This document shows, one piece after another, positions 1 to 6,105 of a DNA stretch of 12,189 bases. The notes under the pieces are model-generated. The model ran no database searches. It worked only from the letters and a program-made list of their open reading frames with translations, and was not told where the DNA came from. The stretch's first letter is position 1. Each line of letters opens with the position of its first letter. Source of the DNA: JBOFFI01 sp051657245 (GTDB lineage: Bacteria > Pseudomonadota > Alphaproteobacteria > Holosporales > JBOFFI01). The stretch spans positions 1-12,189 of the forward strand of contig JBOFKI010000038.1 in the NCBI GenBank assembly GCA_051657245.1. Direction: 5' to 3'. Both the position numbers and the translations under genes were made by a program.

Positions 1-127
1 GTCGAAAATGCCTTCTTGCATCTTAAACGATGGAGAGGAATAGCCACGCGGGTACGCTAAAAATACTTCCTCCTTCCTTGCGGCAACCCACATTCGTTGC
101 CTGGCACTTTGGCTTAATATCTCTTGA
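1..127 (+). pseudogene. IS5-family transposase, C-terminal remnant with a frameshift
   Basis: Frame 1 reads VENAFLHLKRWRGIATR, the typical C-terminal motif of IS5-like DDE transposases. It would then run into a stop at 58-60. Dropping one G from the GGG run at 50-52 restores the expected continuation RYAKNTSSFLAATHIRC and a natural stop TGA at 125-127. The sequence therefore shows a +1 frameshift inside a conserved stretch, so this copy is probably inactive. Programmed frameshifting occurs in some IS5 subgroups, but it normally uses an A-rich slippery site in mid-gene, not a GGG near the C-terminus, so decay is the better reading. The N-terminal part lies outside the window. Family assignment is by motif recognition; the subgroup is not determined. 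Confidence 0.8.
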
Positions 128-139
128 CGACACTATCTA
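1..139 (+). mobile_element. Right end of an IS5-family insertion sequence
   Basis: The transposase remnant ends at 127 and the glycosyltransferase stop codon begins at 146, so the element must end in this 18-bp gap. The segment GACGACACTATCTAA (126-140) is the likely terminal inverted repeat region, reading inward from the complement as TTAGATAGTGTCGTC. The other end is outside the window, so neither the repeat nor a target duplication can be confirmed. Confidence 0.5.
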
Positions 140-145
140 ATATCT

Positions 146-1180
146 TTAATTTTTTGCGCATTTCAAAAATCGCCTCAAAATCCCCACCAATTTTTCAGAA
201 ACCCTATTCATTTCATAGGTTTTTTCCATTTTTTGATAAGCCTTTTCCACAAAAGCAGACGCTTTTTCTGGGTGATCCATATAGCCTGCTAACTTATCAG
301 CCAAATCTTGGGGTGAACCAGGCTCTGACAAAAGCGCATCGATCTCATGGGTTAAGATCTCTGCAGGTCCTGAAATATTCGAAGCCACAAGCGGTTTGCT
401 ATGGGCCATGGCTTCCAGCAACGCAATTCCAAAAGCTTCTTCAAGGGAAGGTAGACAAAAGATATCGATACTTTTGAAAAAAGCGTCTTTGTCTTTGACC
501 CAACCTGCAAATGTCACAACATCTTGCAAACCAAGGGCTTCAACTTGCTGCCTAAGGGATGGCTCCAGCTCCCCTGCCCCTCCCAGCAATAAATTCACTC
601 CATAACCCCGCTCTTTCAAAATCCTGATAGCGCAGATGAGGTCTGCAAAGCCTTTTTCCGGAGAAAACCTTCCGTAGCTGCCGATAACGATGGGCTTTTG
701 GGGATCAAGCTGAAAGGGAACAAAAGCCTTTGGAAGTTGAATCATGTTGGGAATGGTGAAAACTTTATCCTCCCCATATCCTTGCTCCACCACATAGCGC
801 CTAATGTGTTCTGCAACGCAAATCAGATAATCTGGTTTTTTAAGTCGATGGTAGGCCCAACAATTATGGGCAACTCCCACGACCTTGGCTTTGGATGATT
901 TAAAACTTGTGGCAAAGTGTATGGCCCTCCCGCCATGGGCAATGACCAAATCTGGTTGATAACGCTTGACCAAAAAACGCACAAATAGCTTTGAAAAGGG
1001 GCACCAAGAAGCCAAGTTGGGAAGATGCAGCATGTCTTTTTGAAAAGCATTGATAGCGGCCCGCCAGCTAGAAACATTGATGACCTCAACACCTCTCTGC
1101 CTTAAAGCTGCGCTATAATCCAGAAAAGCTTGTTGAATGCCGCCCAGATCACGGCTTAACATAATGTTCAAAACGCGCAT
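146..1180 (-). CDS. GT4-type glycosyltransferase (GT-B fold)
   Basis: A cytoplasmic or membrane-associated glycosyltransferase that would move a sugar from a nucleotide-sugar donor to a lipid- or glycan-linked acceptor, as in surface polysaccharide or LPS assembly. The N-terminus (MRVLNIMLSRDLGGIQQAF) has the first beta strand and glycine-rich loop of GT-B enzymes. The C-terminal donor domain carries the GRFSPEKGF segment and the E-x7-E motif (E248 to E256, in EEAFGIALLEA). The start chosen is the ATG at 1180, giving 344 aa; a TTG at 1204 would add eight residues but lacks a convincing ribosome binding site. Length is normal for the family. The stop lies about 20 bp from an IS5 remnant, so the last few residues may have been altered by insertion. 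Donor and acceptor cannot be predicted. Confidence 0.85.
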   Translation of the reverse strand: MRVLNIMLSRDLGGIQQAFLDYSAALRQRGVEVINVSSWRAAINAFQKDMLHLPNLASWCPFSKLFVRFLVKRYQPDLVIAHGGRAIHFATSFKSSKAKVVGVAHNCWAYHRLKKPDYLICVAEHIRRYVVEQGYGEDKVFTIPNMIQLPKAFVPFQLDPQKPIVIGSYGRFSPEKGFADLICAIRILKERGYGVNLLLGGAGELEPSLRQQVEALGLQDVVTFAGWVKDKDAFFKSIDIFCLPSLEEAFGIALLEAMAHSKPLVASNISGPAEILTHEIDALLSEPGSPQDLADKLAGYMDHPEKASAFVEKAYQKMEKTYEMNRVSEKLVGILRRFLKCAKN

Positions 1181-1377
1181 TTTAAAAACGACACTTACAA
1201 CCAATCTGATCCCATGGATGGAAAGCGAAACCTAGCAGACCCGCAACCCCGATGCGTTACGGATTGATACTAAATAACTATTTTTAAATGTCAACGGCCC
1301 AAGCCAGGTCAGAAAATTTAAGCGTATGGAGAAAGCCTTGGATAAAGTGAGGTGAATGATTGAGAGGGCGAGGCTGC

Positions 1378-1410
1378 GCAAGTGTACTTCGGTTACATGC
1401 GTACATGTGC
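1378..1410. repeat. Imperfect hairpin in the GT/rodZ spacer
   Basis: Arms GCAAGTGTAC (1378-1387) and GTACATGTGC (1401-1410) pair over nine of ten positions (one G-U, one mismatch) around a 13-nt loop. A second small dyad, ACATG-CGTA-CATGT (1395-1408), overlaps it. There is no U-tract, so it is not a canonical terminator. The spacer 1181-1466 otherwise shows no gene. Confidence 0.35.
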
Positions 1411-1420
1411 AAAGGCCTTA

Positions 1421-1460
1421 GTCCCTTTTCTGCGCGTTTGGATCAATAAAAAAAGGGGAC
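1421..1460 (-). terminator. Possible weak terminator hairpin after the rodZ-like gene
   Basis: The arms GTCCCTTTT (1421-1429) and AAAAGGGGAC (1451-1460) form an inverted repeat with a single-base bulge, beginning only 6 bp past the rodZ-like stop at 1467. The position suits a 3' end for the leftward transcript. The loop is about 21 nt and no clean U-run follows the distal arm, so this is a weak candidate. Confidence 0.3.
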
Positions 1461-1466
1461 TTGGTA

Positions 1467-2123
1467 TTATTTGGATGTGCCTCTTTGCAAGGCAAACCTG
1501 GTAGAGCTGGATATCAAAAAGCCTGAAGTTTGAGAAAAAATAATTTTCCCAGTTTTTAAAAAGCTTTTCAAAAGCGCACCCGAAATTTTTGATTCAACCT
1601 GTATGGGCTCATCAAAAAATAGTCTAGATCTATCTAAGAACGATGATATTTCAGGCTCATCCTGAACAGCCGTTTGATGCATGTCTTGAACTAAATAAAA
1701 GCTCACAAGAGAAACGATGGCCGTTGCAGTAAGCGAAAAAAAGAAGATCCATTTTCTTGGAAATGTTTTATTTGAAACTTTGATAGGAAAAATCAGCTCT
1801 TGCTCTTCATCAGAAGGCGGCAATTCTTCTTTAAATTTTTGAGAAATTGTTTCAGGGTCTAGCTCCAAAATCTTTGCATAGGATCGAACAAATCCCCTCA
1901 AATAAGCATGATTTTGCGCCACATCTAAATGACGACCTTCCTCGATAGCCTCAATAACATGACGTGTTAGCCGGAGTTGCTCTGAAATTTGATCGAGGGT
2001 TAAGTCGCGATTCTCGCGGGCTTTTCGAAGGGTCTGCCCCACACAAAATGAAAAAATTCCAGAAGATGGTGTTGGGCATGCAGAATCTGCGAGCAATTCG
2101 TTTGTTATCGAAAACGTTGACAT
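1467..2123 (-). CDS. rodZ: RodZ-like helix-turn-helix membrane protein, short form
   Basis: RodZ is an inner-membrane protein that links the MreB cytoskeleton to cell-wall elongation. An N-terminal HTH_25/Cro-like domain spans roughly residues 27-90 (GQTLRKARENRDLTLDQISEQL, written here across its key helices, then AIEEG and LRGFVRSYAKILELD), all typical of the family. One membrane segment lies at about 125-145 (WIFFFSLTATAIVSLVSFYLV region), preceded by basic residues. Only about 73 residues follow, with no recognisable periplasmic DUF4115 beta domain, and 218 aa is short for RodZ (usually about 300 or more). The ATG at 2123 has a good ribosome binding site, TAGGGTGG, 7 nt upstream. It may be a natural short form or have lost its C-terminus. 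An HTH/membrane regulator of another kind is possible. Confidence 0.65.
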   Translation of the reverse strand: MSTFSITNELLADSACPTPSSGIFSFCVGQTLRKARENRDLTLDQISEQLRLTRHVIEAIEEGRHLDVAQNHAYLRGFVRSYAKILELDPETISQKFKEELPPSDEEQELIFPIKVSNKTFPRKWIFFFSLTATAIVSLVSFYLVQDMHQTAVQDEPEISSFLDRSRLFFDEPIQVESKISGALLKSFLKTGKIIFSQTSGFLISSSTRFALQRGTSK

Positions 2124-2165
2124 TTTGAAACCACCCTAAATATTTTTTTTCTTTTTTATATCAAC

Positions 2166-2194
2166 AAATTACACTAAATTTTATAAATTTTCAA
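2166..2194 (-). promoter_or_regulatory. Possible sigma-70 promoter for the rodZ-like gene
   Basis: On the minus strand TTGAAA (2194-2189) and TAATTT (2171-2166) are separated by 17 bp, about 43 bp before the start codon. The -35 matches consensus at five of six positions, the -10 at only three. The whole spacer 2124-2321 is very AT-rich, so chance matches are easy. Confidence 0.3.
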
Positions 2195-2321
2195 AAAAAT
2201 CACCCCTCAAACTCAGTTGCTTAGAGAGTCTCTTTTTTTACAATATTCAGCAAAATAAGGTTAAAAAAAGGTTGTGCTTTTTAAAATTAAAAAATTTTTT
2301 TCAATTTGATAAAATTAGTTT

Positions 2322-2972
2322 CTAAGAAAGCTGCGTTTTTAAAAGCTCTTGGACTAGCGTTGGCAAGCCAAGCTGGCGTTCTCGCTTTAAACGCTCAGCC
2401 TGTAAAATAGCCTGCAGCTGGAGCAATGTCGTGTCAAATTGATCATTTATCAGCACATAATCATACTCTGCCCAATGGGAGATTTCATCTGTTGCTTTGG
2501 CCATGCGCTTGGCTACCACATCTGCTGTATCTTGGGACCGTTGATGCAGCCGCTTCGCTAGAATTTCCAACGATGGCGGAAGAATAAAAATGCGGACAAC
2601 GTCTGCTGCAGCTGTACGATAGAGTTGTTGAGCTCCCTGCCAATCAATATCAAACAAAACATCTTTTCCCTGGCTTAGAAAAGCTTCAACCTGCTCCCGG
2701 AGCGTTCCGTACGCATTTCCAAAAACTTGGGCATATTCCAAGAAAGCACCTTCCTGGACAGCCTGTTTGAAGGCCTCTTGAGATACAAAAAAATAATCTT
2801 CCCCGTCTACTTCCCCGGGCCTTGGCAAACGAGTTGTCATCGAAATAGAAAGGGATAAATCCAGATTAAGGGTCAAAAGTTTTTTTGAAAGGGATGTTTT
2901 TCCAGCCCCAGAAGGAGAAGATAGCACCAACATCAACCCCCGACGTCTCAACTGCGCACGATAGTCTCTCAT
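2322..2972 (-). CDS. gmk: Guanylate kinase
   Basis: Catalyses ATP + GMP to ADP + GDP in the cytoplasm, an essential step in GTP and dGTP supply. The 216-aa protein has the usual length and all landmarks: P-loop SSPSGAGKTS (residues 18-27, Lys25), GMP-binding MTTRLPRPGEVDGEDYFF (45-62), then GNAYGT, the DIDWQGAQQL segment, and the lid and C-terminal part with RMAKATDEI and YDYVLIND. The ATG at 2972 has AAAAGG about 8 nt upstream. The neighbouring rodZ-like gene lies 198 bp downstream across an AT-rich spacer, so they may not share a transcript. The gene is divergent from the NDUFS4-like gene. Nothing suggests damage. Confidence 0.97.
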   Translation of the reverse strand: MRDYRAQLRRRGLMLVLSSPSGAGKTSLSKKLLTLNLDLSLSISMTTRLPRPGEVDGEDYFFVSQEAFKQAVQEGAFLEYAQVFGNAYGTLREQVEAFLSQGKDVLFDIDWQGAQQLYRTAAADVVRIFILPPSLEILAKRLHQRSQDTADVVAKRMAKATDEISHWAEYDYVLINDQFDTTLLQLQAILQAERLKRERQLGLPTLVQELLKTQLS

Positions 2973-3044
2973 CTATTTGCCTTTTTTTTAATGGATTCAG
3001 CTATCCTTCATAGAAGAGGTTTAAAATCCCCTATACATGGCTCA

Positions 3045-3060
3045 CACTATCATTATAGTG
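3045..3060. promoter_or_regulatory. Small dyad in the gmk / NDUFS4-like divergent spacer
   Basis: CACTAT-CATT-ATAGTG is a perfect 6-bp inverted repeat with a 4-bp centre, 31 bp before the NDUFS4-like start and 72 bp before gmk. It overlaps a TATAGT sequence that could serve as a -10, though no good -35 is spaced from it. It could be an operator, but short dyads are common by chance. Confidence 0.25.
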
Positions 3061-3091
3061 AAGCATAATCATCAAGGGAATACCCAACACC

Positions 3092-3394
3092 ATGTCATTT
3101 GAAGTTCGCATTTTTAAACCTTGCAAAAATCCGATGCAATCGGGGAGAGCGAAGACCCATAGTTGGGCTATTGCTTTCAAACCAAAATTTTCAACACCCA
3201 AAGACCCTTTGATGGGGTGGACCGCTTCCCAAGATATGCATGAAGAGTTGCGTCTTCATTTTCCAAGCCTTGAAGATGCCATAGCCTATGCTAACCAGAA
3301 GCAGTGGGATTATGTGGTTGAAACACCGCCTCCTGTGTCCGCGCTTCGCCCCAAGAGCTATGCGGATAACTTCACCCTGGGTCGCTTGCGCTGA
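3092..3394 (+). CDS. NDUFS4-like NADH dehydrogenase (complex I) accessory subunit
   Basis: A small accessory subunit of the proton-pumping NADH:ubiquinone oxidoreductase (Pfam ETC_C1_NDUFS4 type), expected at the N-module/Q-module junction on the cytoplasmic side of the inner membrane. Residues that mark the family are all visible: VRIFKPCKNPMQSGRAKT near the N-terminus, the DPLMGWTASQDM core around residues 38-49, the FPSLEDAIAYA helix, and the C-terminal KSYADNF followed by basic residues. At 100 aa it matches the bacterial form of the family, which lacks a mitochondrial targeting peptide. The ATG at 3092 has only a distant AGGGA (about 12 nt). It stands alone between two leftward genes. 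This is the best taxonomic marker in the window. Confidence 0.93.
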   Translation: MSFEVRIFKPCKNPMQSGRAKTHSWAIAFKPKFSTPKDPLMGWTASQDMHEELRLHFPSLEDAIAYANQKQWDYVVETPPPVSALRPKSYADNFTLGRLR

Positions 3395-3445
3395 AATCAC
3401 CAAGGTGTCGCACTTCATTTTAGAATTTTGTTAAAAAACACATGA

Positions 3446-3515
3446 TCGCTTTGCTCAACCGTGTTGAGGCCGTGGGCGTGTTCCAGGTTGAAAGCGGCGG
3501 CATGCGTGATGTTTT
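3446..3515 (+). repeat. Perfect 70-bp copy of an internal dnaE segment
   Basis: Every base of 3446-3515 matches 8327-8396 inside dnaE (constant offset 4881), in the same orientation. Identity stops sharply at both ends (A versus T before, T versus G after). The segment encodes ALLNRVEAVGVFQVESGG and MRDV of the polymerase alpha subunit, codons about 608-631. The copy begins 52 bp after the NDUFS4-like stop and ends 11 bp short of the CapD-like stop. An ATG at 3442 happens to be in frame and opens 48 codons to a stop at 3586-3588, but there is no ribosome binding site. No target duplication or mobile-element ends are visible. Third codon positions are all preserved, so the copy is recent, maintained by conversion, or an assembly artefact. 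Confidence 0.95.
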
Positions 3516-3526
3516 TTCGGCAAAAT

Positions 3527-5539
3527 TTAAGTATTTGAGAAGGATAGGCCTGGCGTGCTTGTACCCGAAGGTGTTGCTTCAGCACTAGCTTGGCATTCAG
3601 GAACCAACTTTTTAAGCAGTTTAAAAGCTTTAGGTTTATCCTGGCGTTGGACAGCTTCCCCCAGGTCTTTCAAAGCTTCTAGCAGGGAAGCATGGGAGGG
3701 TACTTTGGGTTTTCCGACCCAAATCTGGGGGGTCCCCTCCATTGGCTCAAACGCTTTTATATCTATAGAAGCTCCTGGGACTTCCTCACCAGGCTGTTCC
3801 CCTGTAAACGCCACAGCAATGTCCCGATGGGGAACAAATCCTGCCAAACGAATCATCGTCTCTGCGAGCTCCAGGATGGAAACAGGTTCCCCCATATCCA
3901 GCGCTAAAATATTCCCGCGTATGTTTTCAGAACGTACGCCCATCGTCGCCGCTTGGAGAAACAACCCAACGGTCTCTTGAAGAGATAGCAACGGGCGCTT
4001 CATCTGCGGATGCGGGACCGTGACGGGGCCTCCCTTGGCAATCTGGCGAGCAAAGAGAGGAATCACAGACCCTGGGGAAGCCAGCACCTGATTGAAACGA
4101 ATACTTACAAAACGTGTCCGTGCTTTTTCTTGGCGCGCCAATGCATCAAGGGCCTGGCAATAAGACTCAGCAAGCCGCTTCGTCGCTGCAATCAGGCCAT
4201 AAGGATTAGCGGCCTGGTCCGTTGAAACGAAAATCATACCCTCCACGTGATGGGCAAGACACGCATCCGCCACATAGCACGTCCCCAGCACATTCGTGAG
4301 AATTGCTTCAAATGGCTGATTTTTTCCAAAAACAGCATGTTTGAGAGCAGCCGCATGAAATACCCAGTCTGGTTTTTCTTCGGCTATAACTTGAAATAGA
4401 CTCTCCTTTTGCCGCACATCTCCAAGGATAGCTTTCTGGGAAAGGTAGGGCTGCTGTTCTTTCAACCCTGCTTGCGCCTGGAAAAGGAGCAGCTCATTTT
4501 GATCCAATAAGGTGATGTGAGCAGGAGAAAGGCTTCCAAGCTGGCGCAACAGCTCCCCACCTATGGTACCTCCAGCGCCCGTAATCAAGACTCGCTTTCC
4601 TTTGATAAACTCTAAAAGCCCTTTCGCGTCAATAGCACGAGGCCCTTCCCCCAAAAAATCCTCCGCTTTCAAGGTTCGTAACTGCCTAATTTCTCTAGGA
4701 TTTCTCAAATCCTCTAAACTAGGCAAACGCACCCATTCGGCAGAAAAGGTTTCCATCTTTCTCAATAAATCGTTCAATTTCTGACGACGCAAAGACCCAT
4801 CTGCCACAATCATCAAATCTGGCAGTTGGTGTTTATGTCGAAGGTTTTCTATGATTTCATCCCACTGGGCCACTGAGCCTAAAACCTCAATCCCTTGAAT
4901 AAATTTCCCTTGGGAAGGTGGTGTTTTCACGCTCAACAAACCCACAATCTGAAAAGGAGGCGCTCGACGACCGTAGACCTCCCTCAAAAAGGATTCAGCG
5001 ATTTCCCCTGTCCCGATCAATAAAGCTCGAGCTTGGGTTGAAGGGGAAAGGCCCCGCTTCCCCCAAAGCTTTCCTTGGGATAAACCAAAGCGCTCAGCAG
5101 TGGCGCGATAAATGAAACGTACGCCCCCTAAAAAAGATATCAACAACATGCCTTGAATGACCCAAGCAGATTGGGGAAATTCATCAAATCCATTAGATAA
5201 CAACAAGAAAGGAAGAAAAAGCGCCATAGACAGCAGCACAGCTTTTATAAGCCGAATCAGGTCAGGGACTGAAACAGTGCGCCAAGCCCCTTGATAAGAC
5301 TGAGTCCAAAAAAAAGACCCCATGGCAAGTAAGGTAAATCCTAGGATCTGCTTCAACAATACATCCCCCGGATAGGCTCCAAACGCATCTCCCAACCGGA
5401 GCCCTAAGGCAGCAGGAAGCGAGAGCGCCGCCAAAGCAACATCTAGCCCAAAAGAAACGTAAGGCGGTTTTACCCCCCCCCTGAGACGGAAAAAAATATT
5501 ATAGCTTTTTTGTGGGATCCAACGGGGTTTGGTGGCCAT
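3527..5539 (-). CDS. FlaA1/CapD-type membrane nucleotide-sugar epimerase/dehydratase homologue
   Basis: Members of this family (WbpM, CapD, PglF) act on UDP-N-acetylhexosamines for surface glycan synthesis at the inner membrane. The protein has about four N-terminal membrane segments, a first Rossmann-like domain (ALLIGTGEIAESFLREV) and a C-terminal extended SDR domain opening with VLITGAGGTIGGELL (glycine motif from T320). The usual STDKA...N.YGATK active-site stretch reads STDQAANPYGLIAATK: Asp441 and Lys454 remain, but the catalytic Lys is Gln442 and the Tyr is Ile450. WbpM itself has Met for Tyr, so one change is tolerated; losing Lys as well is unusual. The tail is rich in Ser, Thr and Pro. 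The ATG at 5539 gives 670 aa; a TTG at 5632 with AGGGGA upstream would add 31 residues and is a real alternative. Confidence 0.85.
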   Translation of the reverse strand: MATKPRWIPQKSYNIFFRLRGGVKPPYVSFGLDVALAALSLPAALGLRLGDAFGAYPGDVLLKQILGFTLLAMGSFFWTQSYQGAWRTVSVPDLIRLIKAVLLSMALFLPFLLLSNGFDEFPQSAWVIQGMLLISFLGGVRFIYRATAERFGLSQGKLWGKRGLSPSTQARALLIGTGEIAESFLREVYGRRAPPFQIVGLLSVKTPPSQGKFIQGIEVLGSVAQWDEIIENLRHKHQLPDLMIVADGSLRRQKLNDLLRKMETFSAEWVRLPSLEDLRNPREIRQLRTLKAEDFLGEGPRAIDAKGLLEFIKGKRVLITGAGGTIGGELLRQLGSLSPAHITLLDQNELLLFQAQAGLKEQQPYLSQKAILGDVRQKESLFQVIAEEKPDWVFHAAALKHAVFGKNQPFEAILTNVLGTCYVADACLAHHVEGMIFVSTDQAANPYGLIAATKRLAESYCQALDALARQEKARTRFVSIRFNQVLASPGSVIPLFARQIAKGGPVTVPHPQMKRPLLSLQETVGLFLQAATMGVRSENIRGNILALDMGEPVSILELAETMIRLAGFVPHRDIAVAFTGEQPGEEVPGASIDIKAFEPMEGTPQIWVGKPKVPSHASLLEALKDLGEAVQRQDKPKAFKLLKKLVPECQASAEATPSGTSTPGLSFSNT

Positions 5540-5756
5540 ATTTTCCGAGCTTCTATATTTCTTAGTTTTATCCGACCACCATATTACTTGTTCCAAGCTT
5601 CTTAACAAGCTTTTTGTTAAACCCGCCTTCAAAAGTTCCCCTATCCCGGTGGTCTAGTTGATCCAGAAGCTTATTTTTTCAAAAAAAAGATTTCGAGGTT
5701 ATTTTCTTGAATATCCATGAACGTGCTGAGATAAACTGAGAACTGCTGCGCCAACG

Positions 5757-5770
5757 ACAAGATATCTTGT
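5757..5770. promoter_or_regulatory. 14-bp perfect palindrome upstream of rpmE
   Basis: ACAAGATATCTTGT is its own reverse complement and overlaps the proposed rpmE -35 element by four bases. That placement would suit a repressor site. About one 14-bp palindrome is expected by chance in a sequence this long, so only its position makes it notable. Confidence 0.3.
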
Positions 5771-5795
5771 GGTGTGGTTATCGTTGTGCTAGGAT
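5767..5795 (+). promoter_or_regulatory. Possible sigma-70 promoter for rpmE
   Basis: TTGTGG (5767-5772) and TAGGAT (5790-5795) are spaced by 17 bp, leaving a leader of about 30 nt before the rpmE ATG. Both hexamers are imperfect (three and four of six). It would drive rpmE and possibly the DUF167 gene and dnaE behind it. Confidence 0.3.
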
Positions 5796-5831
5796 CGGGC
5801 GATAAAGTCTATGGAAAGAGGGAATTTATCG

Positions 5832-6056
5832 ATGAAAAAAGGCATTCACCCAAATTATCACCCCATTTCAGTCATTCTGACAGATGGTTCGACCCTTACG
5901 ATGCGCTCAACTTATGGAAAATCTGGCGATTCAATCCGTCTGGATATTGACCCCAAGAGCCATCCCGCCTGGACAGGGCAACATCGCTTGATCGATACAG
6001 GTGGTCAGCTTGCAAGGTTTAATAAACGTTTCCAGAATCTTGGAAAATCTGAATAA
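5832..6056 (+). CDS. rpmE: 50S ribosomal protein L31
   Basis: A 74-aa component of the large ribosomal subunit, located at the central protuberance and bridging towards the 30S subunit. The start MKKGIHPNYHPI and the later HPAW and FNKRF segments are hallmark L31 features. There are no cysteines, so this is the zinc-independent (C-minus) form, as in many alphaproteobacteria. The ATG at 5832 was chosen because homologues begin with MK-GIHP and GAGGG precedes it; an upstream in-frame ATG at 5811 would add seven unlikely residues. The DUF167 gene starts 49 bp downstream. Confidence 0.95.
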   Translation: MKKGIHPNYHPISVILTDGSTLTMRSTYGKSGDSIRLDIDPKSHPAWTGQHRLIDTGGQLARFNKRFQNLGKSE

Positions 6057-6080
6057 CTTTTATCCCATGTGCCCTTGGAG

Positions 6081-6089
6081 TTATCCACA
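6081..6089 (+). promoter_or_regulatory. Consensus DnaA box (isolated)
   Basis: TTATCCACA equals the strict E. coli R1-type DnaA box. It sits between rpmE and the DUF167 gene, 416 bp before dnaE. No second good box lies nearby, and there is no AT-rich unwinding region, so this is not evidence of an origin. It could be a lone regulatory box or chance. Confidence 0.25.
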
Positions 6090-6105
6090 GAAAGGTTAAG
6101 AAACC

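Noticed and set aside
1..93. Minus-strand ORF beginning MWVAARKEEVFLAYP and open to the left edge
   Set aside because: It is antisense to the recognisable IS5 transposase C-terminus and matches no family.
1231..1412. Minus-strand open stretch of about 55-60 codons in the spacer, somewhat hydrophobic
   Set aside because: It lacks an ATG and a ribosome binding site and resembles no known family; the stretch contains hairpins instead.
2223..2239. AGAGAGTCTCT followed by a run of seven T as a rightward terminator
   Set aside because: The stem is only four base pairs with a 3-nt loop, and no rightward gene ends upstream of it.
2124..2321. AT-rich spacer between gmk and the rodZ-like gene as a possible origin or matrix region
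   Set aside because: No DnaA boxes or iterons were seen; AT-rich spacers are frequent in such genomes.
3092..3394. Possibility that the NDUFS4-like gene is a NUMT-like eukaryotic contamination
   Set aside because: It has a bacterial gene context, no targeting peptide and no introns; the family is normal in alphaproteobacteria.
3442..3588. A 48-codon ORF starting ATG ATC and running through the dnaE copy into the antisense of the CapD-like 3' end
   Set aside because: It has no ribosome binding site, and its second half is antisense to a convincing gene. The frame is open because the copy retains dnaE codons.
5540..5632. The 31-residue N-terminal extension of the CapD-like protein from TTG 5632
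   Set aside because: Not excluded, but TTG is less likely than the ATG at 5539, and the extension has no family resemblance. Kept as an alternative in the feature entry.
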